NCBI GenBank assembly: GCA_019914995.1 | Contig: CM034127.1 | Span: 13,924,269-13,988,268 of the forward strand | Source of the DNA: Acanthochlamys bracteata | Taxonomy: Eukaryota > Streptophyta > Magnoliopsida > Pandanales > Velloziaceae | Direction of reading: 5' to 3' | DNA: 64,000 nt | Shown: in pieces, positions 12,959 to 25,062 of the stretch | Layout of the letters: every line of letters begins with the position of its first letter | Position numbering within the stretch: the stretch's first letter is position 1 | Position numbers and translations under genes: made by a program | The notes under the pieces: model-generated | Database searches by the model: none | What the model saw: only the letters and a program-made list of their open reading frames with translations | Told to the model about the DNA's origin: nothing

Positions 12959-13467
12959 CAGCTCAACCAAAACAAAAAGAACTCCTTTCCTCCTTTTTCT
13001 TTCTTAAATCAAACAAAATCAAACAAAAATAACTTCCTCTTTCTTTTTCGATCTAGAAACCAAAAGTTTTCTTCTATATCTCTTCAGAAAGATCGCTAAT
13101 TTGTTTTACAAACAAAAACCAACCCAAAAGGATGGTGCCTTTCTTTTCTTTTTTCCTCCTAGAGTAACGATACCAACAACAAAGTTTCTTACTTTCAATA
13201 TTTTTTTTTTGTCTTCTTAAGAACTTCTAATTAGTTTTCAGCTTGGTCTTCTGCGTGAGAAACCAGTAACTGACACGTCTATTATGTTAAGGATTTACTT
13301 TTACTGTGGGTCCCACCGGTAGTAAAACTCCCGCCATGGAGATTTCAACAGGCGCGATTGCCTTTTTCATTTCAGATAATACTAGCCCAATATTGTGGAA
13401 AAAAACGATAAAAATAGATTTTTATCTTCTTCTTCTTCTTCAACAGGAGAGAAATTTGCAGACAGCG
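12959..13467. other. Promoter/5' UTR of copy C, with TCP-like palindrome
   Basis: Pyrimidine-rich 5' leader on the plus strand (TTTTCTTTC tracts 13000-13160). A perfect palindrome GTGGGTCCCAC at 13306-13316 fits the TCP transcription-factor consensus, and CTCCCGCC at 13328-13335 is a weak E2F-like match. These could serve copy C (minus) or the former cyanase copy (plus). Confidence 0.4.
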
Positions 13468-13700
13468 ATGAGAGGGTTGCCGGCGTTAGGGGAGCAGGCG
13501 ACCGCAGTGGTGAGCGGTTGATGGCGGCGAAGGAGGCTTGTGGAAAGAGTTACTCGCAGATAGCTACAGAAACTGGGCTGACAAACGTGTTCGTGGCACA
13601 ACTGTTCCGTCGCGAGCTCAGCTATGACCTGCTGCTGCTGGAGTCTTCAACTCTGCTGGGCCCGTTTAGATCGATCGTTGGAATGATCTCATCATCCTGA
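13468..13700 (+). pseudogene. Cyanase (cyanate hydratase) N-terminal pseudogene fragment
   Basis: Residues GERLMAAKEACGKSYSQIA followed by TETGLTNVFVAQLFRR match the N-terminal helix-turn-helix-like domain of plant cyanase, which converts cyanate and bicarbonate to ammonia and CO2. The copy is broken. The lead-in (about 13468-13520) is in another frame and hits a stop at the junction near 13518. After the LFRR residues the family-like reading (RAQL, then PAAAG) moves frame and meets TGA near 13630. The central and C-terminal parts, with the catalytic Arg/Glu/Ser region, are absent downstream. A full cyanase is about 165 aa; only about 60 residues are recognisable here. Probably a partial duplicate; a functional gene presumably lies elsewhere. 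Confidence 0.7.
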
Positions 13701-14641
13701 ACGAATAAGAGTCATTACATAAAACTAATCATTCTCTTGCCCTTAATCCATTTCACGATATCGTTTTCCGGTCTGATCTTTATATAATTAAAAATCTGCA
13801 AGCTTGCTAGTGTTCTCGAACAATGTTGTTCTTTGGTAATATATGGTATTGCAACTTTCAACCGTCGTTTCCTTTTATCCAAGATTCTCCTGGAGAAATA
13901 AAAACTGAAGCCACTAACATTACAGCAACTAATTTCCATGCAGAGGACTCAGCATATGATGTCCAAGTTGAAGGAAAGCAAATGAGTTCTGCAGTTCCCT
14001 GAAGAGCTATGGGGTTGTTTGGCATCCATTCTACAAATTTTATTTATTAATTATTGTATAATAAAAATTTTAAATAGTGTACAATATTTATTAAAATTTT
14101 AAAAAATATAAAAAAAATTACATAATAAAATCTTTTTATTATTTATTTTTATTATTTTATTTTAAGTCAAAATAATATAACTCGTTTATCAAAATAATAT
14201 CAAAATATATTTTATTTTAAAAAAATTATTTTATAAACACTTCTAAACAACTTATAGTTATGTTTTTCTTAAGTAATAATTGCTAGCTGAATAATGTTTT
14301 TGCATAAACTAGATAATGCAAGAACAAACTCGTGATGTGTATTGTAATATGTGTATGCAATCAACTATTGTGTACAATCTGTAATATGCAGGCAAAGAGA
14401 TTTCCATTCTTTTCTTATGCTATGGTTGTTTGTAGATTGTAATTTGAATTTTGGAAAACATAAATATAGTGTCCACAAAGCATACCCCAATTCATCTAAT
14501 AATCTCTATAAATTATTTCTGAACAGAGTTCTTTCTAAAAATTGAATGTATGTCTAGCATTATTGAGGGAAAAACATATGTTTGGATGGCATTATCTAAA
14601 GTAATTCAGCATGTTCTTCCTTAGATTCCTCGTAACTAAAG
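13701..14641. other. Spacer between cyanase fragment and DExH1 3' end
   Basis: Contains the tail of the decayed cyanase region, an AT-rich MITE-like element (14010-14255), and the probable 3' UTR of the helicase. No supported coding sequence. Confidence 0.5.
14010..14255. repeat. AT-rich MITE-like element
   Basis: About 245 bp, very AT-rich inside. One end reads GGGTTGTTTGGCATCC; the other, reverse-complemented, reads AAGTTGTTTAGAAGTG. The imperfect terminal inverted repeats with a GTTTGG-like core resemble other elements in this window (58454, 60050). No clear target-site duplication seen. Confidence 0.4.
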
Positions 14642-17600
14642 TTAGAAGTGGACGTTTTGGCTATGCAATAATTCAATTGCTGCTGAAACAACCCCTCTCC
14701 CCTCTGAGTAGACGTCAAGTGTAGGATCCTCAATTTTCCTCTGGAGAAGTTTGTCTAATTCATCCCTCAATTGCTGCAAGAATAGAGAGATAAGTTCAGT
14801 GCACTGAGGCTATAAGAATTCATCATCCGTTTGATTAAGGAAGAAAATGGTCTTTCTATCCTACCGCACGTTATTCACTCTGATACTTGTATCTGCTTAC
14901 TTTAGGTGTACCTTATTGCATTAAAAAAAATTGTAACAAGTTTACTCTAGACTAACTAATTATGAAAATGCGGTAAATAATCATCCTAAAGCAATGTATC
15001 TTGTACCATCAAAAGAGTGAAAGTTGCCGTATTGATATGTTATTACCTTTATAAGTTGTATTACACTCTTTGAAGCTGAGAAATGCAGCCAGCCTCCAAG
15101 CATCTCAATGCCTTCGCCATTTTTGCTTGGTGTGAGCGCACCACCAAATAGGAGTAGAGCATAATCCGATATATTGGTGGAGTCTCTAATATAAATGCTA
15201 GTAGTCTTGACCTTTTCGCTAAAAACCATGTAAGGCAAAGGGAACAAGTGAACCCCAGCATTCACAGATGATGGATGGATGTCAACCTTTCCAACATCCC
15301 TGCTGTATAATGCTGTCCTTTTTCCTCTTCTTTTGCACTGTATAACATTTGGGTAGAGTCCAGCACATAAAATAGCACAAACCATTTCTAGATCATCTCC
15401 ATACTGGCTATACACCTGAAGCACAGTATGCAAAACAAATTCAGTAAAATGATTAACATTATCAGCCAATGAACTCTCTGCCAAGCTTGCTTGGGAAAAG
15501 AACACTCTCCTTGACTCAGAGAATAACTCAGACATTTCTCAAGGTTTTAAATTTAACATTCTACACTAGAATCCCCTCTGAGAGAGGAAACAGTCTTTTT
15601 GAACTTGCACTATCGATAGAACCTTCTGCACCCAAAGGGTGGGTCATATTTTTCAGTACATGAACAGCAAACTTTATTATTGACAGAGGCTCTATGAGGC
15701 GTTTACTTTCAAGGAGATACAGGTTTGGAGTAGTTCCATGATGAGCCTTCAATAAAATGATGATTAGTTAAAAGCAAAGCAACATAATGGCGAGTAACCT
15801 AGTAAAAACAGGAAGAGACATCTGTTATATTTCCTAGAGCTAGGTGAAATCAGTAACATCTTCTATATAATGAGTGTATTCTGATCAAGGTTCCCCTATT
15901 ATATATGAAATATGAAGGACCACGATACTATGACCTGAATCTGATGAAGACTACTTACAAGCACAAACTTGAGTGCTGCTTTTACACTCTTACTACAGAT
16001 CAGTTACTCATCGATACCCAGAAAAAACTACATCTGCGTATATACTACAAAAGTATCGCACTACAAAAGTGTACCTTGCTGCCTTTAGTTTTGTTTACAA
16101 AGCCTATATCAGATAATAAATCAAGGAACTGATGTCTCATGTCTTCCATCATCTGCAATGTTAGAGGAGATAGGTAGTTCTCCCAACAAAAGGAACGATC
16201 TCTTCCAGCACGTTTTGCATTTGTCCACGCCTCAAAAGCTTTTAGGAGAGCAATATGGTCACTGCAATAGCACTAGTTTCAGCAACTTCAGAATTATGCA
16301 GGATAACTACGACTGACAGATAAACAGTAATAGGCTTCTGTAAGAAGTAACTAGAACCCTGAGACTGCACTTGCTCCATTGCTTATTGAAAATGCATGAC
16401 AGTTGAGAGAAAAAAAACTGAACTTCATGTCTTATGTAAAGTTTAGTAGGCACGAAGAACTAAAACAAGATTGTTAGGGGTGCTTGGTTCTGGTTATCCC
16501 GACAGGATTCCCGAGAATTTAACATGCTGGAATGTGACTTCCACGACTGGTTTGACAAAAGGAAGGAAATGTGATTCTCACGAGTGAATCCAATTCCCAC
16601 AAACAAGGAAATCCAATTAGCATGAGGAGATGTGGTAAGCTTGATTGCTAGTTTGTGGAATCATATTACTTTTTTAATACCAAAACTGTCCCTACCTGAT
16701 ATTTTTTCTTTCTTTTATTTCTTTCTTTTTCTTTTTTTGTACCTTGTTTTCTTTTCTTTATATTTTACTTTCTTTCTTTTTATTTGTTTCCTTTTCTTTC
16801 TTTTCTATATTTTATTTTCTTTCTTCCTCCATTTATTTATTTCTTTTCTTTTATCTTATGTTCTCTCTTTCTTTTATTTTCTTTTTCTTTCTTTCTCTTT
16901 ATATCTTTGTTCTTTCTTCCTTTTTTATTTCTTTCTTTTCATTTATTTTATTTTATTTTCTTTCTTTAATTTGGATTGGATTGGTTGATATTTTATTTTA
17001 TACAAATAAGGAGTATTTCCGTAAAATTCTAATATTTCGAAAATGTTAGCATTCCCAGCAATCAGATTGATGGGAATCAAGATTCTCAGGAATGTGATTA
17101 CCAAGGTAATATTGCAAGGGAATGAACCAAAAATGTACCCTTACTGTCATATGCAAAACACTGAAATTCATGTCTTCTGTAAAGTTAAAGTAAGAACTCA
17201 TAACAAACCAACTAGTTTGCTATTGCCATAATCTTAACTCTTAATCTGAGAACCAAAGAAACATCATCAGCACCAAATACTGCCATCCTCCAATAACAAT
17301 GCTTGTGAATTTTACCAATAAAACAGTAAGTAATGTCATTGGGCGTAAGTTACTGCCAAGGTTGTTGAGTGTGATGGATCATAATAAGCTGCAATATTTC
17401 TGGTAACATAAGCTGTGAAACTAACCTGCAAGAATCACCAGCAAAGGATCTTTTAGCAGCATCAGCTTCCTCTTTCCTGTTTATCGGAAGGATGAAGGGG
17501 TCACGATGTGTAAGAGCAGCTGCAATTGTTAATGCAGGATCCAGGCACTGGAATATGGATCCCATAAGTAACATTTTTCCAATATTTGGGTCAACAGGCA

Positions 17601-20600
17601 GTGTGCAAAGGTGAGAGCCTGTTTCATTTGCCAACAGCAATCAAAACAGAAAGTAATAAATATCAGCATTGCACAGCTCGAAAAGAGCAAGTTGAAGTAA
17701 ACTGTAAACATATATTCAGAAAAAAGAATATCTAATACAAATCAATACCCAGGGGAGTAAGTTCTTCCATTTCATCTAGAGCTCCTATGGTTTTGAGAAG
17801 CTCAACTGCATTTTGAACAGAGAGCGGATCAGGTGGTTGAAGTGCCTTTGCTAAGAAGGTGGCAACTGCACCAAGCTGTAGTCTCTTAATATTTAAGCAT
17901 AACTCTTGTAAGGGGGTTCTAAGAATCTCAGGTAATTGATATTCTGCCATTGAGTCATGAATCAATTTTGGATACAACCTAAAGCAAACGCCTGGCTGAA
18001 CACGGCCAGCACGCCCACGCCTCTGTATAAAAATACAAAATTAAAACATAGCGTAGTAAGAAGAAGAGAAACCCTGATACTTGAAGACATATACCTGATG
18101 TGCAGAAGCCTTCGATATCCAAGAGGGGAGTAAGCAAGCTAGCTTATTAAGAGCATCATAGCTAGTTTCCTTCGCCTTTCCACAATCTATGACATACACA
18201 ATATCATCAATGGTAATACTACTTTCTGCAATATTTGTTGCTAGAACAATTTTCCTGCAACATTAGAGAAATACTTTAGATAATCAAATATTCCCAAAAT
18301 GAAGCCTACAAAAGATGGTCATGCATCTTAGAGTACACTTGAAAGGAACCTTACGGAGCATAAACTGAACAAAGGGGAAATAGGCACTTTTTTACAATCT
18401 AAGCACTTCCACTAAAAGTTCTTATATCTCACAGTTTTGAGGATGCCTACATAGTTAACAGGAGCTTGTTGTACTTGAAGAAACTCAAGCCATAAAACCC
18501 TATCTAAAGGGTAGAGGACACAAGAGACGTTGATAAAGACATCGAAAGCAGATCACATCTTCCTATCATATGCCACAGCAAAGCTGCAGCACCCAACAAA
18601 TGCTACCAGTCATATATTTTGTTAAAATGGGTCACAAAATCCAGAAAGATGCCCCAAAAACTCCAGTTTGCAATAACATACTTAAAAAGAGTTCCACAAA
18701 TCACATTTCAAATAGGTTGATGCAATTAGATGTTACAGTTAAGTGATACCACAAATAGGTAAAATGTAAGGATATCACCATTTGAAATCAAGGTTCCTCT
18801 AAGAGTGACTCATGAAAGAATTGAAACTTCATTATGATTTACCATGCTATGCTGATCACAAGGTAATACTAGAGGCCTACAATTCATGATTTATTTGCAT
18901 GTAAACTGAAGGAATTAATAAGATTTTGAACCCAATTACAAATTTCTAACAAAATGAAGGAGTCTTTACCTCATATTACTAGGTGGTCTCTCAAATATTT
19001 CACGTTGATTTACAGTTGGCATAGAACCATGCAACGGAAGAACCAAAAAATTTCTTGGATTACCGAGGAATGCGTTTGCCTTTATTTTATCAAGAAGCTT
19101 GGATATTTCATCCCAACCAGTGACAAATACAAGGACTGCTCCATCACCTTCATGGCGACATATATACTCAATTGTTGCTTCCACCTTCAAGTTCAAACAA
19201 AGAATAGCATGATTAACTTCCCATAGTAGTAGAAAATATCAACTCAGTGTCAAATGATCCCTTCCCGGGTTAGTGGAAAACAATCAAATAGATATGTATC
19301 ACAAACTTTTAGTGATCCAATTTACATGCAAACACAGTTAACTATATAAGCGGTATTCCAACAAGCAGCACTAACTGGAAGTGATGGGCTACAAACTTAG
19401 GGAAGGTGACCATTCAGTATTAAGTCTGGTTTGGACTACTTAACAATTACAAAATGTAGCTTCTCTTCACCAAACTATAAATGACACTAAAACTTTTGTC
19501 TTCTTTGTTACTTACAAGACCCAAGTCTAGCAGTGAACCGGACCATGCTGCTAGAGATTGCCTTGTGGATGTGCTGTAATCTTTGTACTGGCTATCGATA
19601 TCGAGATCCTGCAAAACCAAAGAGGACAACACATTTATAAATCTGAAATGCACAATAATTGAAAAGTGAATGTGAGGAATTAGCTTCAATAGGCAAGTAA
19701 GTCATCATTCATAGCAAAGCACCCAAGGTTTAAGCAAACGACCACCTCAAACATTTCAGTCAAAGGGTCATTCTTGGTAAGAACTTGTTTTCTTTTTCTT
19801 GGATTCCCCTGGAAGTTATCATACTCAAACTTGATTTTGTAACCAGATTTCTCCAACACATCTTCCAAGAAGAATTCTTTCACAGGATAAGTAAAACCCT
19901 GCACAAAGAAAAATGGAAATATAGTGAAAACTCCAACACATGAAAGGAGTAGGGAATAAATTATACAGTTGTATACATATATATTTCTTTGACGTACAGG
20001 TATGTGTATAATTGGTGCATCTCCGAAATATTTAGAGAAGAGATTGGCATTTATGGTGGCACTCATTAGAATGACTCGTAGATCCGGACGGCGTAGAAGA
20101 AGATCACGCAAGACAATTATTAGGAAGTCCTCATTCATGCCCCTTTCATGAATTTCATCAACTAATAGATGACTAACACCTTCTAAATCTGGTTGCTGGA
20201 CCTGTTAAATTTCAAAATCAAAACACAAAAGAGTACAGATTTGAAGAGAACAACTATTACGGATATAAAAGCTACAAGAATTGGACAACTTTCAAAGTTT
20301 AAAATTTAGAAAAAAAAAAAGAAAAGCAAAAGGTAGCCTTTAATTTTTAGAAAGAAGTCTAACAGTGTGAAGTGTCATAGTACCAGCCTTCGCAGTAATA
20401 CTCCAGTTGTGCAAAATAAAAGGCGTGTTTGAACTGAAGACTTTGATTCCAAACGGATCTTGTAACCAACAGTTTCCCCGAGATTCTCACCCCTTTCGTA
20501 AGCAATTCTGGCTGCAACTGAGATGGCTGATATTCGACGCGGTTGTGTGCACACTATGTTGCAGTCAGCTCCTCGAAGTGCAGATATTTCCTCCTCAAGT

Positions 20601-22588
20601 ATAAACTGCGGAAGTTGTGTAGTCTTTCCACAGCCAGTTTCTCCAGAAACTACCAATACCTGTAATGGTTAACAAAGTTTAAAAAATAAAATAAACTAAT
20701 ATAAAATAGTTAAACTATATAAAAACTGAAACACCTAAGGTGCACAAACAGCCTTAGAAATAAAATGGCCATACATACTTATGATTTTATATGTAAATCA
20801 AAGACCTACAAGTGACCTGTTAAAAAATGTGAACTAATGGATGCTTCTCTAATTAAGAGGGTAGCAAAAGGCCAAAACAAATTTGGCAAGCTGCTTTGGA
20901 AAAAGATTTGCTCGTTATTGCTTGACCGGGGATAATCTTTACAACAAAGTCCAACGGTAGAATGAGGCTTAGTCATTATCCTTGTCATCATTGTAGACAT
21001 GCAAAGTTTTGAACATACCTACATACATCTAAGAAAATGGAACATATATAATATATACAAGCATGTTGATTCCAACTCGGTTATCTCCAAAGCCACTCTG
21101 ACCAAGTGTGTTTACTCACTCATGCCCCAGGAAGCAAGCAGATAAGTAATTATTATAAGAAACGGACATGATTAGTGCAGATACAATAAAACTAAAGCAA
21201 TTATCTAATTACCTGGTTATGGGCAATAACTTTCAAAAATTCATCCCTGAACTTATATGCTGGTAATTTCTCCCTAAAAGATTGCATCGCTGTTGCAGCT
21301 GACGTAGCCTGGAAAGGTGGAATGTAACACCCTGAAGAAACCTTCCTTGTACTACCAATACTCCACTCACAGTTAAAAGAATAGGACCAATAAAATGAGA
21401 AATCAGCACACGTACTTTCTTTGAGTTCTGCAGGTCTCTAAGTTCCAAACTCAGCTTTCGCTTTACAGTCTCATTGTCACTGGATTTTGGCACCGTGTTG
21501 ACTGCACTTTTTGAAGATAAGGAATATCCGGCTATTTGACTGGATATGGGAGAGCAATCACTGATGGATCTTATTTCCTGTGAACTTGCCAAAAGATTTT
21601 GCAATCTTCTCTCTGTCTCTGAGGTCATTTTGATCTGTAGATTATGTCAAAAAGCAAAGAAACATCACTCTCTACAATAGAAGACACTCTTTGGTGCGAT
21701 CCATTCAGAATGTTACCTCTTTTTGTGTTGATCCATGTCTTTCATCAAGATCTGCACGATAATCAGGCAGTGGAAGTTTGCTAAAAACAAGAGTCTTCCC
21801 TTTGTTATATGCATGGCTTTCTTCCCATGGTCACGGAAAATAAGAAGGGATCAGCTTGCTAAAAATGATCTAAAACTGAAAAGCTTATAACAAAATATAT
21901 GGAATTAAGAATAGATAAGAGTTTTATAATGCGTAATAAAAGAAAGTTGGAAAAACAAAGGCCTAGCTTACAAGTACAGGCCATGTTGATGCGCAATATC
22001 AGCAAGAGTATTTTGCCCTTCACGTCCAAAATTCCGTTTGACTATCAGCTCCTCCTGTCCGCTCTCCTTCAATTGCCTTATTTTGTTCCACCATTCATTT
22101 TCATCAAGCTTATCCACCTGCAAAATGGAAATACTTGAACTGTCTATTCACTCAGAAATTTAGTACTCCAAGAACCCAACTTATTTGTAACTTGTTTCAA
22201 CGGTTTTTATATGTAATACGGCAGTCTTTGACACAAACTTTCTTTCTTAGCATGTATCAAATTATAATCGCAACAGCAACGAAGCTCCCTCATATTTTCC
22301 TAAGGACCAATCCAGTATGCCAAAAAGCTATATAGAAGATCAGATTACTCTACGAAGATTCTTTTCTATAAAAACTCAGATCTTTTCAATTCAATAACTG
22401 GGCACGGGCACAGAGCTCACCGGACCATTGATCTGACGGAGGCGCTCAGCTCTCCACTGTGGGTCCCACCATCTCTGCTCTCCTCTTCCTTCACAAGAGC
22501 CACCGCCTCTACCTCTTCCTCCTCCACCTCTTCCGCGGCCACCACGCCGGCCACCTCCGCCGCCCTGGTAATTTGGCCTATAAGACAT
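14642..22588 (-). CDS. DExH1: DEAH/RHA-type ATP-dependent RNA helicase (DExH1 type)
   Basis: Nucleic-acid helicase of the DHX36/RHA subgroup. Sixteen exons: 22421-22588, 21972-22117, 21717-21816, 21416-21634, 21213-21308, 20384-20659, 19998-20201, 19746-19898, 19516-19608, 18970-19184, 18095-18254, 17749-18022, 17426-17618, 16075-16261, 15047-15415, 14642-14773. Total 2985 nt, 994 aa, close to Arabidopsis DExH1 as I recall it. N-terminus is a Gly/Arg-rich RGG-like tract, then [15 protein letters not shown]. Motif [10 protein letters not shown], Ia [20 protein letters not shown], then FVTGWDEI, motif [20 protein letters not shown]; then the winged-helix/ratchet region and OB-fold ([24 protein letters not shown]). 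MSYRPNYQ at 22588 is taken as start because homologs begin MSYR; the frame stays open upstream to about 22693. Confidence 0.95.
16477..17140. mobile_element. Tourist-like (PIF/Harbinger) MITE in helicase intron
   Basis: 664-bp insertion within the intron between exons 16075-16261 and 17426-17618. Left end GGGGTGCTTGGTTCTGG; right end reverse-complemented GGGTACATTTTTGGTTCA. It is flanked by TTA at 16474-16476 and 17141-17143, the 3-bp duplication typical of PIF/Harbinger elements. Sub-terminal parts on both sides share ATTCCC/GGGAAT motifs. The middle (about 16700-16975) is an expanded TTTC/CTTT pyrimidine tract. No transposase, so non-autonomous. Confidence 0.65.
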
Positions 22589-22603
22589 TGATAGACGTCG
22601 ATG

Positions 22604-22780
22604 AAACCCTAACCCTAATTTGAATATCCCTCGCCGGAGATGGAGAGAAGCAGCGGCGGAGCACCAGTAGTGAACGAGCATGAAAGAAACCAAAACGTCA
22701 AAAAAACATTTACTTAATGGGCGTTAGCCCATCTATGTTTGGAGTCGGATATATTTAAAGGGCCAGATTTAATGGGCCAT
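22604..22780 (-). promoter_or_regulatory. Telo-box and site II motifs upstream of DExH1
   Basis: AAACCCTAACCCTAA at 22604-22618 is a double telo-box within 20-30 bp of the start codon. TGGGC at 22718, GCCCA at 22727 and TGGGCC at 22773-22778 are site II-type elements. This combination is well known in promoters of plant ribosomal-protein and other growth-related genes. It suggests meristem-enriched expression of the helicase (inference). Confidence 0.55.
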
Positions 22781-23900
22781 AGCTCACCGGTGATACTTGC
22801 TATTCTGGTATTCGGGTCGGATACGGATAAAAGATCATAACCCGGATTCTAAACAAACCGCTAGATCCGTATTGATCCGTGGTTTTTTATTAAACAATAT
22901 TTTTACCACCCATTTAAAAATAAATATTTCTGGCACATAGGATAATAATATTTATAATCAAAATACATTTTACATTTCTATATTAAAAAATAAAAATTAA
23001 AAAAATAAGCTTCATATTTTTTTCTCTCTCTATCTCTGCTTTTTTTCTTACTCGCGTCACTTTTGTTATTCCTATAATTATGTTTTCTCTCCACCGCCAT
23101 CGGCGGCAAAGAATTTGCCGCAGAATTGAATATTTTATTATCGTTTACCTACCAATGCCGGCGAGTCCTCTCCTCCACTGGTAGAAAGGACAGCAGAGTG
23201 GACGACGAAAAATAGGTGTGAAAGAAAAATAAGGAGAGTGAGATTGAGAAAGAGAGAGAGAATAATGAAATGAAGAATTTTTATTTTTATTTTTTTATCA
23301 AACAAAACGAGTGAAATTTGAGTAGAAATTCCAAAAAAAGAATTTTTTGTTTGATCCACAGTCCAACTATTTATACAGAAATGTCAAATTTATTTTGGCA
23401 TTATTAATATATATTAGAAATTTTATTTTAAAAACAAATTAGAACAATAAAACAAAAAAATATAAAAATTATTTAGTTACAAAAGTATTTTATTTATTAG
23501 AAAAGATCCACATAAAAGGCCTGTTTCAATTTTTAAAAATGAAAATTGCAGAAGTAAAATCTGGTAAAAATTAAAATTTGATAGAAGAAATTGAATTCAA
23601 AATTGTAACTAAAAATGTGAAATAAAATTTATAGTAGAGTTTGATGAATATAAATTTAATATAAAAATAAAGTTCCAAACAATAATCGAATAGCTAACAC
23701 GAAAAATATCAAAATTTGAAGAGAAAAATGAAATTATAAATAACTAAAATAATGATATAATTTTAAAAAGTGTTCGAGAGATGACAATACTTATAACATT
23801 ATTTTTAATTTAAAAAAACCTTTATATTTTTAATAAATTTATTATAGCATTTAAAATATTTTTAAAAACTTAAAAGTACAATTATATTATATATTGTATA

Positions 23901-23924
23901 ATATATATATATATATATATATAT
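23901..23924. repeat. (AT)n microsatellite
   Basis: About 12 uninterrupted AT units within AT-rich spacer; likely polymorphic in length. Confidence 0.9.
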
Positions 23925-25062
23925 TTTATGATATAAAAAAGTTGTTTACTGTAAAAATTTTAGAATAACTTCTATTCTATAAAAACTTCTTATTTTAAAC
24001 GCAGTCGGACGGTTTATAACGGGTCGACTAAGGGGTTATCGGGTATTTGGATATATACCAATCAAACCCTATAGATATTTGTTTCACCTTCGTTGTTCAC
24101 CATTCGCATCTGTGCGTTTTCTTGTTGAGCTCAAAGGTTTGCTGCTCTTTCTTTCTTTATTATCTCTGAGAAATTCTAGTTTTTGAAATTCTAGTTTGTT
24201 TTGGTTTCTTGAATCTAAATTCTATTGGGGTAACCCTAACTCAGCTCAAGGTATGTGAAAATTCAAACAAGGAATAATGAAATGGAATGAAGAACTAGGG
24301 CTTCTGTTAGGTTTCTGTGACTTTTGGTTCTCTTTTTTCTTTTCCTATCTGTTGCTTGGTAGTTTCATCAGTGAATGTGCCGATTATGATATTAAAGTGG
24401 TTTATTTGAATTGGTGATTTTTGTTTGATACCATATTTAGTAGAGCACAAAATTGTTTCTGTTTTTCTGCTACTTTTTATATTTTTTTGGGGTTCACTTA
24501 TTTACTGCCTGCGTTGCTGAAGCTTGAAGAGCTTTGTTCATCTAGCTAATTAAAGAGAAGCTTTGGTTATGCACGTGCCTCTGAATACAAAGTCTGTGAA
24601 ATGCCTGTTTGAAGGTTAATGCATTTCATGTTTATATATGCGAATAACTCTGATGAAGAGTAAGTTAAGAGAATGAGAGGGAAGGGGAAACAATTCCCCT
24701 TGGTTGTGTGTTTGGTTGAAATTTACTGTTTAGAGGATAAAGGGAATGAGGGAGAGAAGGGGGGAGAAAATGCGAGCCGTTAGTCCGCTTCTGCTGTTGT
24801 GCAGGAGCTTTAGTCATTCACGTGCGCCCTTTATTCAGTTTGCTTTTAATCTATACTGTCAAAAGTCCATCAATATATCCTAGAATCTATAATGAATGCC
24901 AATGTCATTGTTTCTGTATTTTTGGTTAATCTGTATGAGTATTCTGCTAATGTAAAGAATTTAGTACTTGTTTTCTAACTTAAATTTGCATTTTCAGATT
25001 TTTGCATTTTGTGAATGGGTTTGGTGTCTACTTATTATTTCTAATTTCCAATTCATCTAAAG

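Larger units (their letters stand above)
22589..25062. other. Divergent intergenic region and 5' UTR of the U2AF-like gene
   Basis: Head-to-head spacer between the helicase (minus) and the SR/RRM gene (plus). 22850-24000 is AT-rich. From about 24070 the DNA becomes leader-like, with CTTTCTTTC tracts and a probable 5' UTR intron between about 24140 and 25060. No coding sequence recognised. Confidence 0.5.

Noticed and set aside
13395-13700. A 101-aa intact gene with a cyanase-like middle
   Set aside because: Only the middle matches cyanase; both flanks are out of family frame and the catalytic region is missing, so it is called a pseudogene.
16632-17049. Long Phe/Leu/Ser-rich open frames on the plus strand
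   Set aside because: They are produced by the TTTC/CTTT tract within the MITE; low complexity, several overlapping frames, no motif.
22589-22693. N-terminal extension of the helicase (MVSFMLVHYW...)
   Set aside because: Open frame continues upstream, but homologs start at MSYR and the telo-box lies in this stretch, so it is 5' UTR.
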